Assembly (NCBI GenBank): GCA_963991775.1
Contig: CAXDRM010000014.1
Coordinates: forward strand, 1-22,487
Source of the DNA: CAXDRM01 sp963991775
GTDB lineage: Bacteria > Pseudomonadota > Alphaproteobacteria > Rickettsiales > JABIRX01
Direction of reading: 5' to 3'
Length of the DNA: 22,487 bases
Shown in pieces: positions 8,290 through 14,999 of this stretch. How positions within the stretch are numbered: position 1 is the stretch's first letter; each line of letters begins with the position of its first letter. A program made the translations under genes and the position numbers. The notes beneath the pieces are model-generated. The model did not search any database. It had not been told where the DNA came from and saw only the letters and a list, made by a program, of their open reading frames with translations.

Positions 8290-8319
8290 TCTTTTTTATA
8301 ACGCAACAAGGTAAAAAAA

Positions 8320-8934
8320 ATAGTTAATAAACTTTATCTAAATGATTTGCCAGACGATCTTGAACTTCCCGGAGATCTGGCTATTGATACAGAGACTATG
8401 GGTTTAAAACCCTATCGTGATCGTCTTTGTGTAGTACAAATTTCTAATGGTGATGGTGATGCTCATCTAGTGCATTTTAGCAAAGATAGCACCTATCAAG
8501 CACCTAATCTCAAAAAATTATTAAGTAATCCAGAAAGCAAAAAAATCTTTCATTATGCAAGATTTGATATTGCGATTATCAAATATTATTTAGGTGTAGA
8601 TCTAGAAAATATCTATTGTACTAAAATTGCTTCAAAATTATGTCGTACTTACACCGAGTTTCATGGTCTTAAAGAATTATGTAATGAGCTTTTAGGTGTG
8701 TCACTTTCTAAGGCACAGCAAAGTTCTAATTGGGGTGCTAAGCAATTAAGTAATGCGCAAATTAAATATGCCGCGCAAGATGTGCTTTATTTGCATCAGT
8801 TAAAAGATATTCTTAGTGAAATGCTTGATTCAGCAGGGCGCACTCATTTAGCTGAATCATGTTTTGCCTTTTTAAATACTAGAGTTGAGCTTGATCTTGC
8901 AGGTTGGGCGAGCTTAGATATTTTTAAACATTAA
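8320..8934 (+). CDS. rnd: Ribonuclease D-type 3'-5' exonuclease, short form
   Basis: About 204 aa from the ATA at 8320, or 195 aa from the TTG at 8347. DEDDy exonuclease core, seen as Exo I AIDTETMGL (Asp and Glu ligands), Exo II HYARFDIAII and Exo III YAAQDVLYLHQL (Tyr and Asp). There is no HRDC domain, as in the short alphaproteobacterial RNase D proteins. Expected role: 3' trimming of structured RNA, including tRNA precursors, in the cytosol. Start choice: in-frame codons upstream of the TTG read IVNKLYLND, matching the N-terminal strand before the LPxxL segment in short RNase D proteins as I know the family. AAGG at 8308-8311 lies 8 bases before the ATA. No ATG, GTG or TTG exists in that upstream stretch, so either ATA initiates or only the shorter TTG product is made. 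It is followed 2 bp later by kdsD. Confidence 0.88.
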   Translation: MVNKLYLNDLPDDLELPGDLAIDTETMGLKPYRDRLCVVQISNGDGDAHLVHFSKDSTYQAPNLKKLLSNPESKKIFHYARFDIAIIKYYLGVDLENIYCTKIASKLCRTYTEFHGLKELCNELLGVSLSKAQQSSNWGAKQLSNAQIKYAAQDVLYLHQLKDILSEMLDSAGRTHLAESCFAFLNTRVELDLAGWASLDIFKH

Positions 8935-8936
8935 TT

Positions 8937-9890
8937 ATGTCTGATTATAAAAAAATTGCTGATCATGTTATCGATGTTGAGATACAAGGCTTAGAAGCTA
9001 TTAAAGGTAAGTTTGATGATAAATTTACTCGTCTAGTAACAGAGATTATTGAGCTTAAAGGCCGGGTGATTATTAGCGGTATGGGTAAATCAGGACATAT
9101 TGCTAATAAAATTTGCGCTACACTTGCAAGCACTGGCACTCCAGCATTTTTCATTCATCCAGGTGAGGCTAGCCACGGAGATCTGGGCATGATTACTCCA
9201 GATGATTTAGTAATATTACTTTCTAATTCTGGCGAGACTAAAGAATTGGCGGATATTATCCATTATTGTAAAAGATTTGCTATTAAATTAGTTGGTATTG
9301 TACGTAGGCCAACCTCTGTGCTAGTAGAGGCAGCAGATATACCAATTATTTTACCTGAAATTCCTGAAGCTTCAGAGGTTAATGCACCAACTACTTCTAC
9401 CACTATGATGTTAGCTTTTGGTGATGCTTTAGCTATTACCTTGGCTGAATCTCGTGGTTTTGGTAAAGAGGATTTTAACGTATTTCATCCTGGTGGTAAA
9501 TTAGGTAGCAATTTTATCAAAGTTGATAAATTAATGCGCAAAGATTTAGATTTACCTGTCTGTAATACAGATACTTTAATGTCAGAAGCAATCATCACCA
9601 TGTCAGAGAAAGCTATGGGTTGTGTTGCTGTTATAGATCAACAGGGTAAATTAGCAGGCATTATTACTGATGGTGATTTGCGCCGTCATATGTCAAATAA
9701 TTTATTAGATAGTCCAGCTCAAGATAATATGACTAAAAATCCTTTAACTATTGCAGCGCATGCTTTAGCAATTGAGGCGGTTAATATTATGAATCAAAAA
9801 AATATCACTACAATTTTTGTGGTTGATGATCAGCAAAAGCCTATCGGTGCTTTACATATTCATGATTGTTTGAAAGCTGGAGTAATTTGA
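8937..9890 (+). CDS. kdsD: D-arabinose-5-phosphate isomerase
   Basis: 317 aa, normal length for KdsD/KpsF. It converts ribulose 5-phosphate to arabinose 5-phosphate, the first step of Kdo and hence LPS inner-core synthesis, in the cytosol. Seen: an N-terminal SIS sugar-isomerase domain with GMGKSGHIANKI (48-59) and HPGEASHGDLGMI, the NSGETKE phosphate-binding loop and the FHPGG segment, then two CBS domains (about 200-255 and 262-317). It sits between rnd and lptC, the usual alphaproteobacterial neighbourhood for LPS supply and export. Its TGA overlaps by 1 base the ATG chosen for lptC. Confidence 0.95.
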   Translation: MSDYKKIADHVIDVEIQGLEAIKGKFDDKFTRLVTEIIELKGRVIISGMGKSGHIANKICATLASTGTPAFFIHPGEASHGDLGMITPDDLVILLSNSGETKELADIIHYCKRFAIKLVGIVRRPTSVLVEAADIPIILPEIPEASEVNAPTTSTTMMLAFGDALAITLAESRGFGKEDFNVFHPGGKLGSNFIKVDKLMRKDLDLPVCNTDTLMSEAIITMSEKAMGCVAVIDQQGKLAGIITDGDLRRHMSNNLLDSPAQDNMTKNPLTIAAHALAIEAVNIMNQKNITTIFVVDDQQKPIGALHIHDCLKAGVI

Positions 9891-10864
9891 TGCAAGCCTA
9901 TATTCAGCTCAAAAAATCCAAAGTTGCGCTGCGTTTTATCATTGCTTTAATTTTATTATTTATTTGCGTTAATTTTGTTGTTGATTTCATTAAGCAACAG
10001 CAATTAAAACGCCAATTTTTAACTAATGGCGGAGAGATTACTTTAGGTATGAATAGTCCGACTCTTAAAAATTTTACTAATAATAAACGTGATTTAACTA
10101 TTAATGCAGAGCGTGCTTTACATTTAAGTGAGTCAGAGATTTTCTTTCGCAAAATCGGTGGTAATTCACTTGCTGATAATTATGGGAAATTGGATTTTAG
10201 CGCTAATTCAGGAATTTATTTGCAAGAAGCTAAGCTGTTAAAATTAATAGAAAATGTAGCGCTAACTAACCAAGCAAATTTTCGTTTGAATACCGAGCAG
10301 GCTGAATTTGCTACCGAGCAAAATAATATCACCGGACAAAATAGGATTGAATTTTCTGATGATTTAGGGGATTTTACAGCGCAGAAGTTTGATTTTAGTC
10401 TTAATGATAAAATTTATAATTTTACTAAAGATATAGAAGTAAAACTAAATAGTTCGCGTGCTAATGCACAGATTATTGCACAAAATCTAACTGCTTATGA
10501 GCAAAAAAATTATTTAGAAGCATGGCAAAAAGCAAAATATACTGATTTTGAAGTAACCATGTTTGCCGAGTTTTTTAAGTTAGATTATATAGAGCAAGCA
10601 GGACAGCTAGTAACAGAAAAAATAGCAGCACGAGATCAGGTGCGTATTTTTCATAAAGATATAAAAATTACTGGTGTTAAGGCAGATTTTTTTCCTAATT
10701 TACAAGAAATCATTATTACAGAAAATGTGGTGTTAACTCAGGGTGAAAATATTATTACTGGTGAAAGTCTAATTTATGATATGCAAAATTCATCTTTTCG
10801 GATATTAAAAGGTGATGATAATCGAGTAAAACTTAATTTTATTGAAGATGTTAAAAGCGACTAA
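9890..10864 (+). CDS. lptC: LPS transport protein LptC with an LptA-like C-terminal domain (apparent fusion)
   Basis: 324 aa from ATG 9890, which overlaps the kdsD stop by one base; a TTG at 9866 in the same frame is less likely. Seen: a short cytoplasmic N-terminus, a TM helix (about 12-34), then a beta-jellyroll region (about 40-187) with the LptC pattern: an NxPxL-like start, TINAERA, LDFSANSGIY, LIENVAL and FTKDIEVKL. From about 188 a second region, IIAQNLTAYEQ through IITENVVLTQGENIITGESLIYDM, has the strand pattern and TxNVxLTQGxNxxxG signature of LptA/OstA. Alphaproteobacterial LptC is usually about 200 aa with a separate lptA between lptC and lptB. Here no lptA exists at that place. 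The protein would be anchored in the inner membrane above LptB2FG and extend the periplasmic bridge itself. Confidence 0.85.
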   Translation: MQAYIQLKKSKVALRFIIALILLFICVNFVVDFIKQQQLKRQFLTNGGEITLGMNSPTLKNFTNNKRDLTINAERALHLSESEIFFRKIGGNSLADNYGKLDFSANSGIYLQEAKLLKLIENVALTNQANFRLNTEQAEFATEQNNITGQNRIEFSDDLGDFTAQKFDFSLNDKIYNFTKDIEVKLNSSRANAQIIAQNLTAYEQKNYLEAWQKAKYTDFEVTMFAEFFKLDYIEQAGQLVTEKIAARDQVRIFHKDIKITGVKADFFPNLQEIIITENVVLTQGENIITGESLIYDMQNSSFRILKGDDNRVKLNFIEDVKSD

Positions 10865-11564
10865 CATTTCTAAAAGCTATGGTAAAAAACAGGTGCTGCA
10901 AGGTTTGGATTTAGAAGTTAGCCCAGGTGAGGTGGTAGCCTTACTCGGACCTAATGGCGCAGGTAAAACTACATTTTTTTATATTTTAGTTGGTTTGGTC
11001 AAAGCATCAAAAGGCAAAATTTCGCTCAAAAGAAAAAATATAACTGACTATCCTATGTATTTGCGTGGGCGTTTAGGTATTGGTTATTTGCCGCAAGAAA
11101 ATTCGGTGTTTCGTGATTTAACTGTGGCGCAAAATATTATGTCAATTTTAGAATATAAAATTAAAAATCGTAAGAAGCGTCAGGCAGAGTTAGAAAAATT
11201 ACTTGATGAATTTGGTTTAACCAGGCTTGCTGATTCACCGGCTTTAGCTTTATCCGGCGGTGAGAGGCGTCGTGTGGAGATTGCTAGATGTTTAGCTAGT
11301 CAACCTAGTTTTGTACTTTTAGACGAACCTTTTGCTGGTGTAGATCCTATAGCAGTAGCAGATATTAGAAAATTAGTTAAGCATCTTAAGAAGCGTGATA
11401 TTGGCGTAGTAATTACTGATCATAATGTGCGTGAAACACTTAAAATTGTTGATCGTGCATATATTCTTTATGATGGTCGTATTTTAGTCTCAGGTAATAA
11501 AAAGCAAATTGTCGAGAATGAGGAGGTTAGGAAAGTTTATTTAGGTAAGGACTTTACTTTGTAA
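10848..11564 (+). CDS. lptB: LPS export ABC transporter ATPase
   Basis: 238 aa from the ATG at 10848, overlapping the lptC gene by 17 bases; a TTG at 10842 would add two residues. Seen: Walker A GPNGAGKTT (34-42), Q-loop Gln83 in YLPQENSVFRDLT, signature LSGGERRR (135-142), Walker B with Asp159-Glu160 (VLLDEPFAGVDP), and H-loop His192. The PQENSVFR and EPFAGVDP segments are typical of LptB rather than other ABC ATPases. As a dimer with LptF and LptG, which are not in the window, it powers extraction of LPS from the inner membrane. It is the last gene of the plus-strand envelope run; a hairpin terminator follows. Confidence 0.96.
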   Translation: MLKATNISKSYGKKQVLQGLDLEVSPGEVVALLGPNGAGKTTFFYILVGLVKASKGKISLKRKNITDYPMYLRGRLGIGYLPQENSVFRDLTVAQNIMSILEYKIKNRKKRQAELEKLLDEFGLTRLADSPALALSGGERRRVEIARCLASQPSFVLLDEPFAGVDPIAVADIRKLVKHLKKRDIGVVITDHNVRETLKIVDRAYILYDGRILVSGNKKQIVENEEVRKVYLGKDFTL

Positions 11565-11593
11565 TTTTATTTTATAATTAAGGTCATTGAGTG

Positions 11594-11618
11594 ATTTTTG
11601 TCGTTAGACAAAAATTTT
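11594..11618. terminator. Hairpin terminator between convergent lptB and msbA
   Basis: A perfect 9-bp stem, ATTTTTGTC (11594-11602) with GACAAAAAT (11607-11615), closes a 4-base loop (GTTA). T's follow on the plus strand (11615-11618) and a T-run can be read on the minus strand from the A/T-rich arm. It lies in the 78-bp gap between two converging genes, so it can serve both. The stem has only two G:C pairs near the loop, so it may be leaky. Confidence 0.65.
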
Positions 11619-11642
11619 ACCGAAATGCCGTTTGAGTCTGAA

Positions 11643-13382
11643 TTATTTTTTATTCAACTGCAATTCCTGATAATAAGAATTGCTTTTGATCAGCTCTTGA
11701 TGTGTACCGCTTGCAATAATCCTGCCATTTTTTAAGATCATAATTTGATCAGCATCAATGATAGTACTCAAACGATGCGCAATGATTAAACAAGTACGAT
11801 TCTTTTTTAATTTCTCTAAAGCTTGCTGTACCTTTTTTTCAGAAATTGGATCAAGTGCTGAAGTAGCTTCATCTAATAATAAGATAGGTGCATCTTTCAA
11901 GAAAGCACGAGCTAGCACAATACGCTGCTTCTGCCCACCAGAAAGTAAATTACCGCGTGGCCCGATTTTAGTATCATAACCTTGCTCTAACTCTTCAATA
12001 AATCCATGTGCTTCCGCTTGCTTAGCTGCATTTATTAAAGCTTCATGAGAAATTGGCTCAGCTATACCATAACAAATATTTGCTCTAATAGTATCATCAA
12101 ATAAGAAGATATCTTGCGAAACATAGGCAATTTTAGAGCGTAAATTTTTAAAGCTAAAATCTTTGATATTATGCTTATCAATAGTTATCTCACCAGCCGT
12201 CACATCATAAAAACGTAATAGTAAATTCATAATGGTAGATTTACCACTGCCTGATTTGCCAATTAAAGCATAAGTCTTACCATGTTTTAAATTAAATGAG
12301 ATATCTGCCAAAGCATCATGCTCGGCATTAGGATAACGAAATTTTGCTTTTTTAAAAATGATATTACCTTTGTTAATCAATGCATCCTTAGCCCTACCTT
12401 TAGGCAAGATTTTAGGTTTAGTATCAAGCAAAGTAAAAATACGTTCTGCAGCTGCTAAACCAGTTTGTAATTGATTATTTAACTTGGTCAGGCTTTTCAT
12501 CGGACGATAAGCAGAAAGTACCGCAGTAATGAATAATACAAAAGTACCTTTAGTTAGCTCACCATTAATTACTTGATGACCACCATAAAAAACAATAAGC
12601 GCTAAAGCTACACCACCTAAAGCTTCCATTAAAGGTGAGGTAAGCGAATCAGTGCGTACAGATTTTTTATAAAGATTTTTAAGATTCTCTGTAAGATTGA
12701 ACATGCGATTTCTTTCAATCTCTTCAGTATTGCTGGCTTTAACTACTCTGATACCTTGAATCGTCTCATCAATTTGTGTAGTGAAACTACCTAATTGTTG
12801 CTGAGTTTTATGTGATAATTTGCGCATTCTTTTACCCAAATAATAAACTGGATAAATTGCCAGCGGAAAAATCACAAAAGTAATTAAGGCAAGCTTTGGC
12901 ACATAATAAAAAATTAAACCTAATAAAAAGATTAGACTTAGTGCTTCTTTTATCAGATTGGTTAGCACCGAGGAAATGCTCGAGCGCATAGTATTTACAT
13001 CATTAGTAAAATGCGAAATAATTTTACCTGAAGAATAATTACTCATCAGGCTCATATCACTATTTAAAAATTTTGTGAAAAGCTGTCTTTGTACATCGAT
13101 TAAAATATTATTTTCAACATCGCGAGTTAAGACATTTTGTAAATAGGTAGTAGCACCACGTATTAATGCTAAAGCAAGTAAACCAGCAGGGATTAATAAA
13201 AGTAAGGCTTCATCTCGATCAGTAAAAATCCCATCAAAAATTGGCTTCATGCTCCAAGCTTGCAGAGCATTGCTGCTTGCAACAAAAATCATGCAGATAA
13301 TAGCGATGCCTAATTTTCCAAAATAAGGGCGAATAAATTCTCGAGTGATTCTTTTAATCAAAATTTTAGAATTGCCTGCCAT
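11643..13382 (-). CDS. msbA: Lipid A flippase-type ABC exporter
   Basis: 579 aa, a half-transporter with an N-terminal six-TM exporter domain (about 15-310) fused to an ATPase domain (about 340-579). Seen: Walker A GKSGSGKS (375-382), VSQDIFLFDDTIRANI (Q-loop region, 421 on), LSGGQKQR (480-487), Walker B ILLLDEATSALD with Asp504-Glu505, and H-loop His536 in AHRLST. As a homodimer it should flip lipid A-core across the inner membrane before Lpt transport. MsbA versus another type-IV exporter cannot be settled by motifs alone, but the setting next to lptC/lptB and the length fit MsbA. It is the last gene of the minus-strand run, starting 8 bp after the CHMI-family gene. Confidence 0.85.
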   Translation of the reverse strand: MAGNSKILIKRITREFIRPYFGKLGIAIICMIFVASSNALQAWSMKPIFDGIFTDRDEALLLLIPAGLLALALIRGATTYLQNVLTRDVENNILIDVQRQLFTKFLNSDMSLMSNYSSGKIISHFTNDVNTMRSSISSVLTNLIKEALSLIFLLGLIFYYVPKLALITFVIFPLAIYPVYYLGKRMRKLSHKTQQQLGSFTTQIDETIQGIRVVKASNTEEIERNRMFNLTENLKNLYKKSVRTDSLTSPLMEALGGVALALIVFYGGHQVINGELTKGTFVLFITAVLSAYRPMKSLTKLNNQLQTGLAAAERIFTLLDTKPKILPKGRAKDALINKGNIIFKKAKFRYPNAEHDALADISFNLKHGKTYALIGKSGSGKSTIMNLLLRFYDVTAGEITIDKHNIKDFSFKNLRSKIAYVSQDIFLFDDTIRANICYGIAEPISHEALINAAKQAEAHGFIEELEQGYDTKIGPRGNLLSGGQKQRIVLARAFLKDAPILLLDEATSALDPISEKKVQQALEKLKKNRTCLIIAHRLSTIIDADQIMILKNGRIIASGTHQELIKSNSYYQELQLNKK

Positions 13383-13390
13383 AATATAAG

Positions 13391-13741
13391 TTAATGTTGA
13401 TAAAATGTGCGGTTAATTTCTCGAATTTCAACTGAAAAACATTCAGGATGAGATTTAGTTTCACTAGCAAAAAAATTTTGTAGAATCTCTTTAGATTTTT
13501 GCCCAAGTTCAATGAGTTTTTCTGCTGCACGCCCTTCAAGAAGTCCGATTTCTAGGTGAATATAAATGTCTTTTGGATCAGCTAAATAATATTCATGACA
13601 AGCATTATAGCGACATTTGATAGCTTTATTATTAGTTACAATGCCAAGCTCTGTAAGATTATCAGTTAAAGCTTTAAACAGCTCTTGATAATTAACTTCT
13701 GAGTTAAGATTTTGTGTGTGCTCTAAAATAATATGGGGCAT
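13391..13741 (-). CDS. 5-carboxymethyl-2-hydroxymuconate isomerase-family (tautomerase) protein
   Basis: 116 aa. It starts MPHIILEHTQNL, matching the CHMI (HpcD) N-terminus; after removal of Met, Pro2 is the catalytic base in the tautomerase superfamily. The length and the parts IKCRYNACHEYYLAD, YIHLEIGLLEGRAAEK and FSVEIREINRTF follow the CHMI pattern. Classical CHMI acts in homoprotocatechuate breakdown, but no other gene of that pathway is here and such a pathway is unlikely in a reduced genome, so the true substrate is unknown. It lies between proA (2 bp) and msbA (8 bp), certainly in the same transcript. Confident of the family, not of the reaction. Confidence 0.8.
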   Translation of the reverse strand: MPHIILEHTQNLNSEVNYQELFKALTDNLTELGIVTNNKAIKCRYNACHEYYLADPKDIYIHLEIGLLEGRAAEKLIELGQKSKEILQNFFASETKSHPECFSVEIREINRTFYQH

Positions 13742-13743
13742 AT

Positions 13744-14997
13744 TTAACCTCTAATGTGATCCTTGCCGAGAACTTGATATTTATATGTAACGAGCTGTTC
13801 TAGGCCAACAGGTCCGCGCGCATGCAGGCGGCCAGTGGCAATGCCAATTTCTGCTCCTAAACCAAATTCACCACCATCAGCAAATTGAGTCGAAGCATTA
13901 TGCATTACAATAGCACTATCAATATTATTTAAAAACTCAGTAGCTGCAGATGTATCTTCAGTAATGATTGCTTCAGTATGTTTAGAGCTATGTTCATTAA
14001 TATGGGCAATTGCTGCTGTTATATTATCTACAATTTTTAGTGACATAATATTATCTAAATATTCGGCGTAAAAATCATCTTGTGTTGCCAATTTTAATTC
14101 AGGATATTTTTGGCATAATCCTTCTTCAGTCCGAATCTCAGCTTGGTTTGCAAATTTTGCAATTAATAAAGGTATAAATTCTGCAGCAATTGCAGCATCA
14201 ACTACAACAGATTCAGTAGCACCACAAATGCCAGTACGGCGTAATTTAGCATTATATAAAATTTCTAATGCTTTTTCTAAATCAGCAGCTGCATGAATAT
14301 AGCTGTGGCAGTTACCATCTAAATGTTTAAAGATAGCAATATTACTTTGTTCGGTAACTGCTTTGATTAGGTTTTTACCACCGCGTGGTACTACTACATC
14401 AATATAATTATCTGCTTTAAGTAGAGCATTAACTAAATCACGCTCACTATTTGGCAGGATTGCAATAGCATCTTCAGGAAGATTGGCAGCACTAAGAGCT
14501 TGTTTAAGTAATTTTACAATAACACTAGCGGAATTAAAACTTTCAGAGCCTGGACGTAAAATAGCAGCATTGCCTGCTTTTAAACATAAAGCCCAAGCAT
14601 CGCTAGTCACATTAGGGCGTGATTCATAAATAATCGCAATAACTCCAAGTGGTACAGTGACTCTTTTAATATTTAAGCCATTTGGTCTGGTATGATCATA
14701 AGTAATTTTACCAACCGGGTCTGGTAGCTTGGCAATTTCTTCTAAAGCCTCCGCCATACTGCTGATTCTTGCTTCATTAAGAATAAGGCGATCAATGAAT
14801 GCTTTGTCACGACCAGCTTGCTCAGCAATTTTTTGATCAACTAGATTTGCTTTTAAAATTTCTTGCTGATTTGCTTTAATTAATTTTGCTGCTTCAGTTA
14901 GAGCTTGGTTTTTTTGTGCTAAGCTAGCGCTACCTAAAATACGATATGCTTGTTGTGCTGCGTTACCAAGTTGGTCGATAATTTCTTGATTAGTCAT
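13744..14997 (-). CDS. proA: Gamma-glutamyl phosphate reductase
   Basis: 417 aa, the normal length for ProA. It reduces gamma-glutamyl phosphate with NADPH to glutamate semialdehyde, the second step of proline synthesis, in the cytosol. Seen: the aldehyde-dehydrogenase-like fold with PLGVIAIIYESRPNVTSD (116 on), KAGNAAILRPGSES, VPRGGKNL (NADP-binding region), and catalytic Cys258 in RRTGICGATE. The C-terminal segment with GEFGLGAEIGIATGRLHARG is typical. The other proline genes, proB and proC, are not in the window, so whether the whole pathway is present is unknown. Its ATG lies 2 bp after the mrcA stop and its own stop is followed 2 bp later by the CHMI-family gene. Confidence 0.96.
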   Translation of the reverse strand: MTNQEIIDQLGNAAQQAYRILGSASLAQKNQALTEAAKLIKANQQEILKANLVDQKIAEQAGRDKAFIDRLILNEARISSMAEALEEIAKLPDPVGKITYDHTRPNGLNIKRVTVPLGVIAIIYESRPNVTSDAWALCLKAGNAAILRPGSESFNSASVIVKLLKQALSAANLPEDAIAILPNSERDLVNALLKADNYIDVVVPRGGKNLIKAVTEQSNIAIFKHLDGNCHSYIHAAADLEKALEILYNAKLRRTGICGATESVVVDAAIAAEFIPLLIAKFANQAEIRTEEGLCQKYPELKLATQDDFYAEYLDNIMSLKIVDNITAAIAHINEHSSKHTEAIITEDTSAATEFLNNIDSAIVMHNASTQFADGGEFGLGAEIGIATGRLHARGPVGLEQLVTYKYQVLGKDHIRG

Positions 14998-14999
14998 TT

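Noticed and set aside
8963..9154. 63-aa minus-strand reading frame inside kdsD
   Set aside because: Antisense shadow of the SIS domain with no start signal or neighbour support.
9904..10152. 82-aa minus-strand reading frame inside lptC
   Set aside because: Antisense of the lptC membrane anchor and first strands; no independent evidence.
11758..11979. 73-aa plus-strand reading frame inside msbA
   Set aside because: Antisense of the ATPase domain; no family features.
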